Assembly: GCA_021779935.1 (NCBI GenBank)
Contig: JAJXZT010000048.1
Coordinates: 1-64,000 of the forward strand
Length of the DNA: 64,000 nt
Direction: 5' to 3'
DNA from: Acidobacteriota bacterium
GTDB lineage: Bacteria > Acidobacteriota > Terriglobia > Terriglobales > Acidobacteriaceae
Shown: in pieces, positions 8,604 to 19,303 of the stretch
Numbering within the stretch: position 1 is the stretch's first letter
Layout: the number at the start of each line of letters is the position of its first letter
Program-made: the position numbers and the translations under genes
Notes under the pieces: model-generated
The model's database searches: none
The model's input: only the letters and a program-made list of their open reading frames with translations
What the model was told of the DNA's origin: nothing

Positions 8604-9590
8604 CTAGACCATTTCGGTGCCCCAGAGGTCGTGGAGGTGGATGATGCCTTCTAGGCGGTTGTCGGAGGAGACGACGGCGAGCGAGGTGATCTTCCGCTGC
8701 TCCATGAGGTCGAGGGCCTGCGCGGCGAAGGCGTCGGGCGGGATGGTGCGCGGATTGGGTGTCATGCATTCGCCGGCAGAGAGGTCGAGGATGTCCTTGC
8801 CGTGGCGTTCAAGGAGGCGACGGAGATCGCCGTCACTGATGATGCCGACAAGCCGGTCGCCTTCGACGACGGTGGTGATGCCGAGTTTCTTGCGCGACAT
8901 TTCATAGATGACATCCAACATGCGGGTTTGCGGAGTGACGCGAGGAACGGCGTCGCCGGTGTGCATGAAGGCAGAGACACGCGAGAGCTTTTTGCCGAGC
9001 TTGCCGCCGGGATGAAGATTGGCGAAATCCTCTTCCTTGAAGCCGCGCTTTTCGCTGAGCGCGACAGCGAGAGCGTCACCGAGGGCGAGCATGGTGGTGG
9101 TGGAGGCGGTGGGGGCGAGTCCGAGTGAACAGGCTTCCTTGGCGATGGAGCAGTCGAGCGCAACTTCAGCGGCCTGCGCGAGCGAAGACAGGTGGCAGTT
9201 GGGCGGGTAGAGCTGGTCTCCCGAGAAAGTGATGAGCGGGACGCCGAGACGCTTGATGGTCGGAAGAAGCTCGAGGATTTCGGCGGTTTCTCCGCTGGAA
9301 GAGAGGGCGAGGACGACGTCGCCACGGGCAATCATGCCAAGGTCTCCGTGGAGCGCTTCGGCGGGATGAAGATAGAGAGCCGGGGTTCCGGTGGAGCTGA
9401 GAGTGGCGGCGATTTTGCGCGCGATGAGTCCGCTCTTGCCCATGCCTGTGACGACGACGCGTCCCGAGCAGGAGAAGAGGAGATCGAGGGCACGATGGAA
9501 ATCGGAGGCCATGGGACCGGCAATGCGGTCGGCAAGACGACGCAAGGCCTCGGCTTCAATGCGAACAACGTTTTCACCAGTGCTGTTCAT
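8604..9590 (-). CDS. kdsD: Arabinose-5-phosphate isomerase (KpsF/GutQ family)
   Basis: A 328-residue protein with an N-terminal SIS sugar-phosphate domain (GRVVVTGMGKSGLIARKIA, then the ALSSSGET loop) and a C-terminal pair of CBS domains. It interconverts ribulose 5-phosphate and arabinose 5-phosphate, the first committed step to Kdo for lipopolysaccharide. ATG at 9590 gives the normal family N-terminus; the upstream extension looks spurious. kdsA lies about 4.6 kb away on the same strand, so the Kdo genes are close but not one operon. Confidence 0.92.
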   Translation of the reverse strand: MNSTGENVVRIEAEALRRLADRIAGPMASDFHRALDLLFSCSGRVVVTGMGKSGLIARKIAATLSSTGTPALYLHPAEALHGDLGMIARGDVVLALSSSGETAEILELLPTIKRLGVPLITFSGDQLYPPNCHLSSLAQAAEVALDCSIAKEACSLGLAPTASTTTMLALGDALAVALSEKRGFKEEDFANLHPGGKLGKKLSRVSAFMHTGDAVPRVTPQTRMLDVIYEMSRKKLGITTVVEGDRLVGIISDGDLRRLLERHGKDILDLSAGECMTPNPRTIPPDAFAAQALDLMEQRKITSLAVVSSDNRLEGIIHLHDLWGTEMV

Positions 9591-9631
9591 GAACGAAGAG
9601 ATGGTAGCAGGGGAAGGGCGCTGGGAGGAAG

Positions 9632-9790
9632 CCGTTAGCAATTAGCTGTTAGCTCTTAGCCAAAGAAGGGAAAGCTACTAAGCTGCTGAGCCGCTGAAGC
9701 TGCCGAACAAAGACACAAGCAAAGGCTGCCAGTTTCGAGTTTCGAGAAACGGATTACCACGGAGGTCACGAAGGAACACGGAGGAAAAGC
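9632..9790. repeat. Composite repeat spacer (families D, B-partial and a GGAGG unit)
   Basis: Holds a TTAGC-type run (CCGTTAGCAATTAGCTGTTA...) at 9632-9664. This is followed by AAGCTGCTGAG-type repeats at about 9673-9725 and the family B lead TTTCGAGTTTCGAG at 9736-9750. It ends with ACCACGGAGGTCACGAAGG at 9756-9774. Parts recur at 14073 and 15085. No gene is seen. Confidence 0.65.
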
Positions 9791-9863
9791 AAAAGACAGC
9801 CCCGGATGAGTGCAGATTGGAGTCTGTATGTAATGGACCTCGGCATGGGATGCCCGCCAAGTA

Positions 9864-10733
9864 TCAGCAACTTGATCCTCCGCCGGAAAAGACGAGTGTC
9901 AGGCGGCCGTTGCGGATGCCGTAGACGTGGAAGATCTGGGATTCAGGGTCAGTGATGGATGTGATGAGGAATTCGCGTCCGTTCTTCAGGCGGATTGCGC
10001 CGAGTACGCGTTCGTTCTCGTCCTCTATGTCTTGCTTCCAATAAAGGACGTGGAAGCGATCTTGGCGCATAGCGCCGATGGTGAAGATTAGCTTCAAGTT
10101 GTCATTAATTGGGTCGGCGATATCCGAGAAAGCCCGTTGCACAACGAACAGATTCTGGCCTTCCAGACGCAAGGAAAAGATTCGCAACTGCTCGGTGGAA
10201 TCGAGTTTCTTGGGGACGAGGACAGTGAGCGCCTTGCGAATAGCTGCACTTTCCGCGTGGGTCAGCAGACGGGGAGGCGAGCTCTCGGCGAAGAAGGGGG
10301 TGGAGCCGGCGGCTATGGCGAACTTTTGGATGGAAGGGCCTGAGTAGGTTCCGGTTCCGGTGTAGCCATAGCATTCGTCCAGTTTTGTGGGAGTGGCGTG
10401 CACGGTAGCGCCCCTGCCATCGGCGCTGATCACGGTGTAGATATGCGGTTTGCTCAGGTAATCGCGCTCGAACTGACGGCAAGGTTTGGGATTGTTGGAA
10501 GAGCAGGGCAAGGCAATCCATTTTCCATCTTGCGTGAGACGAGCGATGGGTTCGACTTGGACGGTGCCGGGACGAGTCCAGCCGCTGCCGGAGATTCCTC
10601 CGGTGAGCATGGCCGTGTCGCGGGAAACGGCGGCCAGCATGATTCCCTCGTCCTTTGGAATTGGTCGAGCGGGATGCTGCGCGAAGGCAGTCAGGGATAC
10701 TCCGAGAAGCAGGCACGACCATAGGCGTCTCAT
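9864..10733 (-). CDS. Secreted protein of unknown function (289 aa)
   Basis: A 289-residue protein with a cleavable signal peptide (MRRLWSCLLLGVSLTAFAQ). I recognise no domain family in the mature part. It contains a GYTGTGTYSGPSIQKF stretch, a charged middle, and a C-terminal region with repeated beta-strand patterns ending FSGGGSSC. It is divergent from the M20 peptidase and flanked by repeat spacers on both sides. Confidence 0.7.
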   Translation of the reverse strand: MRRLWSCLLLGVSLTAFAQHPARPIPKDEGIMLAAVSRDTAMLTGGISGSGWTRPGTVQVEPIARLTQDGKWIALPCSSNNPKPCRQFERDYLSKPHIYTVISADGRGATVHATPTKLDECYGYTGTGTYSGPSIQKFAIAAGSTPFFAESSPPRLLTHAESAAIRKALTVLVPKKLDSTEQLRIFSLRLEGQNLFVVQRAFSDIADPINDNLKLIFTIGAMRQDRFHVLYWKQDIEDENERVLGAIRLKNGREFLITSITDPESQIFHVYGIRNGRLTLVFSGGGSSC

Positions 10734-10827
10734 GTGTCCGCGATTCCTCCGGGGAGAGGCAGTGATTTACGCGCACTACTTTACAGGCAGAGGAGGGTGG
10801 AGCGAACAGTTTTGTTTAGGGTAGAGC

Positions 10828-10866
10828 AAAGACCCCGCCTTAGCGGAGCTAGGGCATGGCACCCGA
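10828..10866. repeat. Family C hairpin repeat, copy 2
   Basis: Reads AAAGACCCCGCCTTAGCGGA and then GCTAGGGCATGGCACCCG. It has the family C layout of ACCCC at the left and GGCACCCG at the right around a short imperfect inverted repeat. It lies about 50 nt upstream of the M20 peptidase start. Confidence 0.55.
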
Positions 10867-10913
10867 CCGTGGTATCTTCTTCGGACGAAATATCAAAGGT
10901 GGGGAGTCAATTT

Positions 10914-12080
10914 ATGGACGCAAAAACAGGGGCGCGGGAGCGCTTTGATTCCGTACGCGATGGGATGGTCGAACTCAGCCATCGCATTCACGCACATCCT
11001 GAGCTGGCGTTTGAGGAAGAGAAGGCGTCGGCGTGGTTGTGCGAGTTGCTGGATGAGGCAGGGTTCAAGGTAGAGAAGGGGATTTGCGATCTGGCGACGG
11101 CGTTTCGCGCTCGCGCCGGGTCGGGGCCACTTCATGTGGCGATCTGCGCCGAATACGACTGCCTGCCGGGAATCGGCCACGCGTGCGGACACAACATTAT
11201 CGCCGCGTCGGCAGTGGGCGCGGCGCTGGCGGCGGCGAAGGTGGCAGACGAGGTGGGACTGACGGTTACGGTGATCGGCACACCGGCGGAAGAAGTGGGC
11301 AACGCAGGTGGGAAGATTCTGATGCTGGAGCGCGGCGCATTTGACGGCATTCATGCGGCGATGATGGTGCATCCGGCGCCGTTTGACCTGCTGCGGGCGA
11401 AGATAATCGCCGCATCGATGTTCGACGTGCATTGCACGGGGAAAGAATCGCACGCCTCGGCGTTTCCGGAGCTGGGAGTGAATGCGGCGGATGCACTCAC
11501 CGTTGCGCAAACGGCGATAGGGCTGCTGCGCCAGCATATCCGCTCCACGGATCGAATCCACGGCATAGTGACGAACGGCGGCGCGGCTCCGAACGTAGTT
11601 CCGGCGCATACGTCGGCGCGGTACATCATTCGCTCGGAGACGCTGGATCAGCTTGCGGAGTTGCAGCCGAAAGTGCATCGCTGTTTCGAGGCGGGAGGAT
11701 TGGCGACGGGCGCGAAGATCGAAATCACGGGCGGCGACAAGCCATACGCCGAGATGAACCACGACGAGGCAATGGCGGATTTCTACCGCAAGAATTCCGA
11801 GGCGCTGGGACGGCCGTTCCCCGACCTGGGAGAGTGGAACACGCGTCCGACGGGCTCGACCGATATGGGCAACGTTTCGCGGGCGATGCCGTCAATCCAT
11901 CCGATGATCGGGATCAAATCGTTGCCCGCCGTGAACCACCAGCCGGAATTCACCGCGCACTGCATCACGGAAGACGCAGACAAGGCGCTGATCGATGGCG
12001 CGCTCTCGATGGCGTGGACCTGCATCGACATGGCGACGGATGAGGGAGTGCGGGAGAGATTGATGGCGCGAAAGAACTAG
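10914..12080 (+). CDS. M20 family metallopeptidase / amidohydrolase
   Basis: A 388-residue M20D-type amidohydrolase. The first metal-binding block AEYDCLPGIGHACGHN is at residues 79-94. The GTPAEEVGN block with the catalytic Glu pair follows, then MMVHPAP and a dimerisation domain. The sequence most resembles aminoacylase and aminobenzoyl-glutamate hydrolase B-like members; the substrate cannot be decided from sequence. ATG at 10914 gives the usual family N-terminus after GGTGGGGAG. No signal peptide is present, so it acts in the cytoplasm. Confidence 0.9.
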   Translation: MDAKTGARERFDSVRDGMVELSHRIHAHPELAFEEEKASAWLCELLDEAGFKVEKGICDLATAFRARAGSGPLHVAICAEYDCLPGIGHACGHNIIAASAVGAALAAAKVADEVGLTVTVIGTPAEEVGNAGGKILMLERGAFDGIHAAMMVHPAPFDLLRAKIIAASMFDVHCTGKESHASAFPELGVNAADALTVAQTAIGLLRQHIRSTDRIHGIVTNGGAAPNVVPAHTSARYIIRSETLDQLAELQPKVHRCFEAGGLATGAKIEITGGDKPYAEMNHDEAMADFYRKNSEALGRPFPDLGEWNTRPTGSTDMGNVSRAMPSIHPMIGIKSLPAVNHQPEFTAHCITEDADKALIDGALSMAWTCIDMATDEGVRERLMARKN

Positions 12081-12097
12081 TTGGGATGTCTCGAAGG

Positions 12098-12190
12098 AAG
12101 TTTCGAGTTTCAAGTTTCGAGTTTCGAGAAAAAGCGAAGACCCCACCCTCTCGCGAACGGCACGCGAGAAGGGTAGGGAACGAAGAGAAG
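12098..12190. repeat. Family B hairpin repeat, copy 1
   Basis: Lead of TTTCGAG/TTTCAAG units, then AAAAGCGAAGACCCCACCCT. The hairpin CTCGCG-AACGGCA-CGCGAG and AAGGGTAGGG follow, ending with GAACGAAGAG. The CCCT and AGGG blocks extend the stem. Confidence 0.85.
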
Positions 12191-12206
12191 TATGGGAGAC
12201 TAAGGA

Positions 12207-12950
12207 ATGGCTGTGGATGTGAGGGCGCTCCAGGTTTCTTCCGTACTTTTCTTTGCGACGCTTGTGCGATCGACGTTCGGGTTTGGCGAAGCTCTATTCG
12301 CGGTGCCGCTGCTGGTGCTGGTGATACCCGTACAGGTTGCCGTGCCGGTCGCGGCACTGGTGTCGGTTACGGTGGCGCTGATTGTGGTGATGCAGGACTG
12401 GAACAAGATTCACGCGCGCAGTGCGGGATGGCTGGTGCTATCGACACTGTTCGGAATACCGCTGGGGCTGCTGCTGTTGAAGACCGTAGCGGAGCCTGTG
12501 GTCAAAGGGATTCTGGGAGTTGTCATCCTGACCTTTGCGACTTATCTGCTGGCGAACCGCAACCGTCACGAACTCAAAAACGATCGGCTGGCGTGGATAT
12601 TCGGGTTCAGCGCGGGAGTGCTGGGAGGCGCGTACAGCATGAACGGGCCGCCGCTGGTGATTTACGGTTCGCTGAGGCGCTGGTCCCCGCAGCACTTCCG
12701 GGCAACACTGCAAGGATATTTTCTGCCGGCGAGCCTAATGGTCGTGGTCGGCTACTGGATTACGGGCCTGATGACGCCGGCGGTTACGCGATATTACCTA
12801 CTGTCGTTGCCGGGGATTCTGGTGGCAATCTTCGTGGGACGCGCGATCAATCACCGCATGGACGCGCGGCGCTTCCTGACGTGGCTTCACGTGGGACTGG
12901 CAGTGATCGGGGCGGTTTTGCTGGTGCAGGGGATACGGGCCAGGTACTAG
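12207..12950 (+). CDS. TauE/SafE family sulfite/organosulfonate exporter-like permease
   Basis: A 247-residue polytopic membrane protein with about eight hydrophobic segments in two similar halves. Each half begins with the family pattern: SFLR-like FFATLVRSTFGFGEALFAVPLL near the N-terminus and FSAGVLGGAYSMNGPPLVIYG in the middle. Family members export anionic organosulfur or related compounds across the inner membrane; the substrate is unknown here. The gene is bracketed by two family B repeats, so it is probably transcribed alone. Confidence 0.88.
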   Translation: MAVDVRALQVSSVLFFATLVRSTFGFGEALFAVPLLVLVIPVQVAVPVAALVSVTVALIVVMQDWNKIHARSAGWLVLSTLFGIPLGLLLLKTVAEPVVKGILGVVILTFATYLLANRNRHELKNDRLAWIFGFSAGVLGGAYSMNGPPLVIYGSLRRWSPQHFRATLQGYFLPASLMVVVGYWITGLMTPAVTRYYLLSLPGILVAIFVGRAINHRMDARRFLTWLHVGLAVIGAVLLVQGIRARY

Positions 12951-12951
12951 T

Positions 12952-13035
12952 CTCGAGTTTCAAGTTTCAAGAAAAAGCGAAGACCCCACCCTCTCGCGAA
13001 CAGCACGCGAGAAGGGTATGGCACGAAGAGAAGAA
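12952..13035. repeat. Family B hairpin repeat, copy 2
   Basis: Nearly identical to the copy at 12098. It has a TCGAGTTTCAAGTTTCAAG lead, CCCCACCCT, the stem CTCGCG-AACAGCA-CGCGAG and AAGGGTATGGCACGAAGAG. The two copies flank the TauE/SafE gene as direct repeats about 850 bp apart. Confidence 0.85.
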
Positions 13036-13080
13036 AGTCGCAAGCGAATATCCCGCACGGCTGCGTAGCGCGGTGTGTGG

Positions 13081-13278
13081 CTATTCGGGCTTTTTGGTCT
13101 CGCTGGGAGGCGCCGCAGTGGCGGCGGGAGCAGGGTCGCCACTCATGCTCTTTTTGAATTCGCGAATTCCATCGCCGAGGCCCTTGCCAAGTTCGGGGAG
13201 CTTCTTTGGGCCGAAAACGAACAGGGCGATGATGAAAATCACCAGTAAATGCATGGGTTCAAAAAGGCCGTCAAACAT
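13081..13278 (-). CDS. tatA: Twin-arginine translocase subunit TatA/TatE
   Basis: A 65-residue protein with an N-terminal membrane helix (HLLVIFIIALFVF, residues 10-22). The TatA hinge FGPKKLPELGKGLG is at 23-36, followed by an amphipathic helix and a short Pro/Ala-rich charged tail. TatA forms the pore of the Tat system that exports folded proteins. ATG at 13278 is preferred because the longer reading frame adds a non-family leader. No tatB or tatC gene is adjacent. Confidence 0.92.
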   Translation of the reverse strand: MFDGLFEPMHLLVIFIIALFVFGPKKLPELGKGLGDGIREFKKSMSGDPAPAATAAPPSETKKPE

Positions 13279-13434
13279 GGAAAATACCTCGACTCGCCTG
13301 TGATGGTAGGCGCAAACGAGATTGCACGCCATGGCCCATTAGTGTGCGGCAACGTGGCACTGGCCGGCAAGAAGGTTGGCGGGTGTCCGGCTGCGTATCG
13401 TAGGATAGGAAATCTGACTTAGCGGAGGAACGGA

Positions 13435-14073
13435 TTGAAGCGGATTCGGGGTGTTGCGGTGCTGTGTCTACTGCTGGGGTTTGGCGGATTTGCGTTCGGA
13501 CAGGGAAACAACGCGGCGCAGTTGAAACAATGGTCGAAAGAATATGGGTTCACGGCGGAGTTTTCGCCGAATTCGCCGAACCTGATCGGGCAGACAACGG
13601 GGCGGAGACTGTTCGATCTGGAAGGACAGTTCTCGTGGGTCCTGCTGACGTCGAAGCACACGGCGCTGAAATACGTGGGCGAAATCGTGCCGATGGCGAT
13701 CATCCATCAGCGAGCGGAATATTACCTGGACAAGAACGGGAAGACGGTCGGGTACCAACCGGCGGGCTTTACGTACGCAGCGGGAGTGAACCCGCTGGGA
13801 TTGCAACTGAATTTCCGTCGCGGGCATAAGTGGCAACCGTTTGTGGATGGACGCGGCGGGTTGCTGTACTTCACGAAGCAGGTGCCGGTTCCGGATTCGT
13901 CACAGTTCAACTTTACGTTCCATTGGGGCGGCGGCATCCAGGTGTTTACGGGGAAAAAGTCGTCGATCAGCTTTGGATACCGGTTCCATCATCTGTCGAA
14001 CGCGGAGACGGCGACGAGGAATCCGGGAGTGGATTCGAATATGATTTTCTTTGGGATGGCGTGGGGGAAGTGA
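13435..14073 (+). CDS. PagL-like lipid A 3-O-deacylase / acyloxyacyl hydrolase family protein
   Basis: A 212-residue outer-membrane beta-barrel with a signal peptide (cleavage after FAFG-Q). It begins at TTG 13435, 5 nt after GCGGAGGA. The C-terminal strand carries GYRFHHLSNA, the His-x-Ser signature of PagL-type deacylases, then NPGVD and a terminal strand ending FFGMAWGK. PagL removes the 3-O-linked acyl chain of lipid A in the outer membrane. The acidic member of the triad is not certain: Asp rather than Glu is seen in NPGVD. Deacylase activity is inferred. Confidence 0.75.
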   Translation: MKRIRGVAVLCLLLGFGGFAFGQGNNAAQLKQWSKEYGFTAEFSPNSPNLIGQTTGRRLFDLEGQFSWVLLTSKHTALKYVGEIVPMAIIHQRAEYYLDKNGKTVGYQPAGFTYAAGVNPLGLQLNFRRGHKWQPFVDGRGGLLYFTKQVPVPDSSQFNFTFHWGGGIQVFTGKKSSISFGYRFHHLSNAETATRNPGVDSNMIFFGMAWGK

Positions 14074-14175
14074 AGCTCTTAGCTGTTGGCTATTAGCTCT
14101 TAGCAAAAACAATATCCCCACGTTATCGGCCAAAAGAGGGCCGCGAACGTGGGGCACCCGCATGGGGCATCCGCA
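14073..14175. repeat. Family D run and family C hairpin repeat, copy 3
   Basis: 14073-14110 is a TTAGC-type run (AGCTCTTAGCTGTTGGCTAT...) like that at 9632. 14107-14160 is a family C element whose long stem pairs CCCCACGTT with AACGTGGGG and contains a nested CGGCC...GGCCG. It ends with GGGGCACCCGCATGGGGCAT. It sits between the converging PagL-like and kdsA genes and could act as a bidirectional transcription stop. Confidence 0.75.
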
Positions 14176-14218
14176 TAGTTTCAGATCCAAGTTCAAATCC
14201 AACGAAAACTGAATATGG

Positions 14219-15022
14219 TTAGTGCGCGGCCCTGTGCACGGCCAAAAGCTGCGTGAGGACGGCGCGGAGATGCTTGAGGTCGAGAGCATTGGCGCCGTCG
14301 GACTTGGCGTAGGGCGGATTGTCATGGACTTCCATGAAGATGCCGTCAACACCGGCGGCGACGGCGGCACGGGCGAGCAGGGGGATGAACTGCGGCTGTC
14401 CGCCGGACTGTTCGCTGGCGGAGGGAAGCTGGACGGAGTGGGTGGCGTCAAAGACGACGGGCGCGAACTCGCGCATGATGGCGAGGGAGCGCATGTCGAC
14501 GACGAGATTGTTGTAGCCAAACGAAGAGCCGCGCTCGGTGAGGAAGACGCGCTGGTTGCCGCTCTCGCGGACCTTGAGGACGGCGTGACGCATGTCGGAG
14601 GGGGCGACGAACTGTCCCTTCTTGACGTTGACGGCGCAGCGGGAGCGTCCGGTGGCGACGAGAAGATCGGTCTGGCGGCAGAGGAAGGCCGGAATCTGAA
14701 GGACATCGACGACTTCGGCGGCAGGCGCAACCTGCGAGGCGTCGTGGACATCGGTGAGGACAGGAACGCCGACGGTTTCCGAAATGCGGCGCAGGATGCG
14801 AAGTCCTTCGGTAAGTCCGGGGCCGCGATAACTGCGAAGAGAAGTGCGGTTGGCCTTGTCGAAACTGGCCTTGAAGATGTACGGCACGTTCATCTCGCGG
14901 GCGATGGAAGAGATGGCAGAGGCCATCATGAGCGCGTGATCCTCGCTCTCAATGACACAAGGACCGGCAATGAAAAACAGATCGGGTCCACCAACAGTGA
15001 CGGATTGAATTTGAAAGGGCAC
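14219..15022 (-). CDS. kdsA: 3-deoxy-8-phosphooctulonate synthase
   Basis: A 267-residue Kdo-8-phosphate synthase, which condenses arabinose 5-phosphate with phosphoenolpyruvate. Family signatures are FIAGPCVIES near the N-terminus, FKASFDKANRTS, PVLTDVHDASQ, LQIPAFLCRQTDL, NVKKGQF, TERGSSFGYNNLVVDM and a C-terminal EVHDNP. The Cys in AGPCVIES fits a metal-dependent form. With kdsD it provides the Kdo pathway. pyrG lies upstream on the same strand, but a 230-bp composite repeat separates them. Confidence 0.95.
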   Translation of the reverse strand: MPFQIQSVTVGGPDLFFIAGPCVIESEDHALMMASAISSIAREMNVPYIFKASFDKANRTSLRSYRGPGLTEGLRILRRISETVGVPVLTDVHDASQVAPAAEVVDVLQIPAFLCRQTDLLVATGRSRCAVNVKKGQFVAPSDMRHAVLKVRESGNQRVFLTERGSSFGYNNLVVDMRSLAIMREFAPVVFDATHSVQLPSASEQSGGQPQFIPLLARAAVAAGVDGIFMEVHDNPPYAKSDGANALDLKHLRAVLTQLLAVHRAAH

Positions 15023-15256
15023 GGGATAAAGCTAAAGCAACAAGCAGCAAGCCGCAAGCGGCAAGCAAAACAACCGACGGACGCGGAGGTCGCAGAGGGA
15101 AGTTTCGAGTTTCAGGTTTCGAGTTTCGAGCAAAAGCAAAAACCCCACCCTGTCGCGAACAGCGCGCGACAAGGGTAGGGCACAAGAAGAACAACAGCAA
15201 CTACCCCGCCCAAGCAGAGCTTGGACGGGGCACCCGAATACGGAGTTTACGGACCG
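15023..15256. repeat. Composite repeat spacer between pyrG and kdsA (families B and C)
   Basis: Several modules lie head to tail. An AAGCAACAAGCAGCAAG-type run is at 15040-15070, and ACGGACGCGGAGGTCGCAGAG at 15076-15098 resembles the unit near 9756. A family B element at 15100-15190 has the stem GTCGCG-AACAGCG-CGCGAC. A family C element at 15196-15236 has CCCCGCCCAAGC-AGA-GCTTGGACGGGG. No gene is seen. Confidence 0.8.
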
Positions 15257-18164
<2,908 letters not shown>

Positions 18165-18170
18165 AAGACA

Positions 18171-18240
18171 GTTTCGAGTTTCAGGAAAGCCCCCCCTCTC
18201 GCGAACGGCGTGCGAGAAAGGTAGGGCACGAAGGCAGAGG
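18171..18240. repeat. Family B hairpin repeat, copy 4
   Basis: Short copy with a GTTTCGAGTTTCAGG lead, CCCCCCCT, the stem CTCGC-GAACGGCGT-GCGAG and AAAGGTAGGGCACGAAGG. Confidence 0.8.
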
Positions 18241-18273
18241 AATCCGGTTTATGATGGGACGCGGGAGAGCATT

Positions 18274-18732
18274 ATGCGGAAATTCATACTTATCGCTCTA
18301 GTGCTATCGATGTGCGTGCCGCTGTTGGCGCGGAAGAAGAAAGACGTTGGAAAAGACTGGCCGTCGGCGAAAGTGCTGGACGTGAAGACACAGGACTTGA
18401 CGTCGGCGAGCTACAGTCCAACGGACAACCGGGCGACATCGATGTCGGGACAGCAGATGACGCCGATTTCGAACGGCGGAGCGTTTACAAGCGCGCCAAC
18501 ACACTTCATCCGGTACAACGTGGTTCTGGATGCAGGCGATGAACTGCTCTACATCACGCGCGACCGGGAGGTCACGTTCGACCAACCGGAACTGAAAATC
18601 GGCTCGGAGATCAAGTGGAAGTCCCAAGGGCCGAAGGCGGTGGACATCATCGACGGCAAAGGCAAACGGATGGAGTTCCAATGGGTGAAGCGAGTGAAGA
18701 AAGATAGTGCAGCGGTACAGGAGAAGAAATAA
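18274..18732 (+). CDS. Secreted protein of unknown function (152 aa)
   Basis: A 152-residue protein with a signal peptide (MRKFILIALVLSMCVPLLA) and a beta-rich mature part. It contains DELLYITRDREVTF and EIKWKSQGPKAVDIIDGKG, the kind of short-strand pattern seen in many small acidobacterial secreted proteins. No family is recognised and no catalytic motif is visible. It follows the 324-residue secreted protein with a repeat between them. Confidence 0.7.
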   Translation: MRKFILIALVLSMCVPLLARKKKDVGKDWPSAKVLDVKTQDLTSASYSPTDNRATSMSGQQMTPISNGGAFTSAPTHFIRYNVVLDAGDELLYITRDREVTFDQPELKIGSEIKWKSQGPKAVDIIDGKGKRMEFQWVKRVKKDSAAVQEKK

Positions 18733-18765
18733 CAAAGTCGCGAGTCACGAGCCGCGAGAGAAGGA

Positions 18766-18795
18766 TGGCCGCGCCGGAGAGCGCGGCCAAATTAT
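18766..18795. terminator. Bidirectional terminator between converging genes
   Basis: Perfect 9-bp inverted repeat TGGCCGCGC-CGGAGA-GCGCGGCCA at 18766-18789 followed by AATTATTT. It lies between two converging genes. Confidence 0.8.
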
Positions 18796-18805
18796 TTGCT
18801 GAGGA

Positions 18806-19156
18806 CTACTGCGGCTTCTTCTTCGTTTGAGATGCCGCCTTCGTCTTGTCGGCAGCGGCTTCGCGGGCTTCGGCGGCGGGAGACTCGATGGAATCCTCGA
18901 TGACGGCTCCGGTATAGGCGTCGATGTTGACCTCGTGAATGGCGGCGGCAGTTTGGATATCGAACGAATAGATGAGCTTGCCGTGTTCCTTCTCAAGCTC
19001 CTGACTCTTGATGACGCCGGGTTGCTTGGCCAACGCCTTCTCTTTCGCCTGGGCCATGGTGATTTTTGCGGGCTTGCGAGGCGCGGGCTTGGATGTCTGC
19101 GCAACAAGCGGTGTGGCTAGAAGAACTCCAGCCAAGAAAACGAATGTGAGCTTCAT
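18806..19156 (-). CDS. PepSY-domain secreted protein
   Basis: A 116-residue protein with a signal peptide (LTFVFLAGVLLATPLVAQ) and one PepSY-like domain. The pattern is MAQAKEKALAKQPGVIKSQELEKEHGKLIYSFDIQ, then EVNIDAYTGAVIED, which matches the PepSY strand-helix-strand fold. The C-terminal tail is Ala/Lys-rich. PepSY domains often modulate peptidases or serve as periplasmic accessory modules; no partner gene is adjacent. ATG at 19156 is chosen because it starts the signal peptide and follows AAGGAG with 5 nt spacing. Confidence 0.85.
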   Translation of the reverse strand: MKLTFVFLAGVLLATPLVAQTSKPAPRKPAKITMAQAKEKALAKQPGVIKSQELEKEHGKLIYSFDIQTAAAIHEVNIDAYTGAVIEDSIESPAAEAREAAADKTKAASQTKKKPQ

Positions 19157-19303
19157 GTGGTTCTCCTTATGAGGAACGGTGAGGCGAAGGTAGAAGAGCA
19201 AAGGTTAGAGGCGGCTGAAATGGAGGGAAGGTTGGCAGGTCCGAAGGTCTAAAGGCAAAAGCAAAGGCAAAAACAGGAATTAAGAGTGGGGCAGCGAGGC
19301 GGG

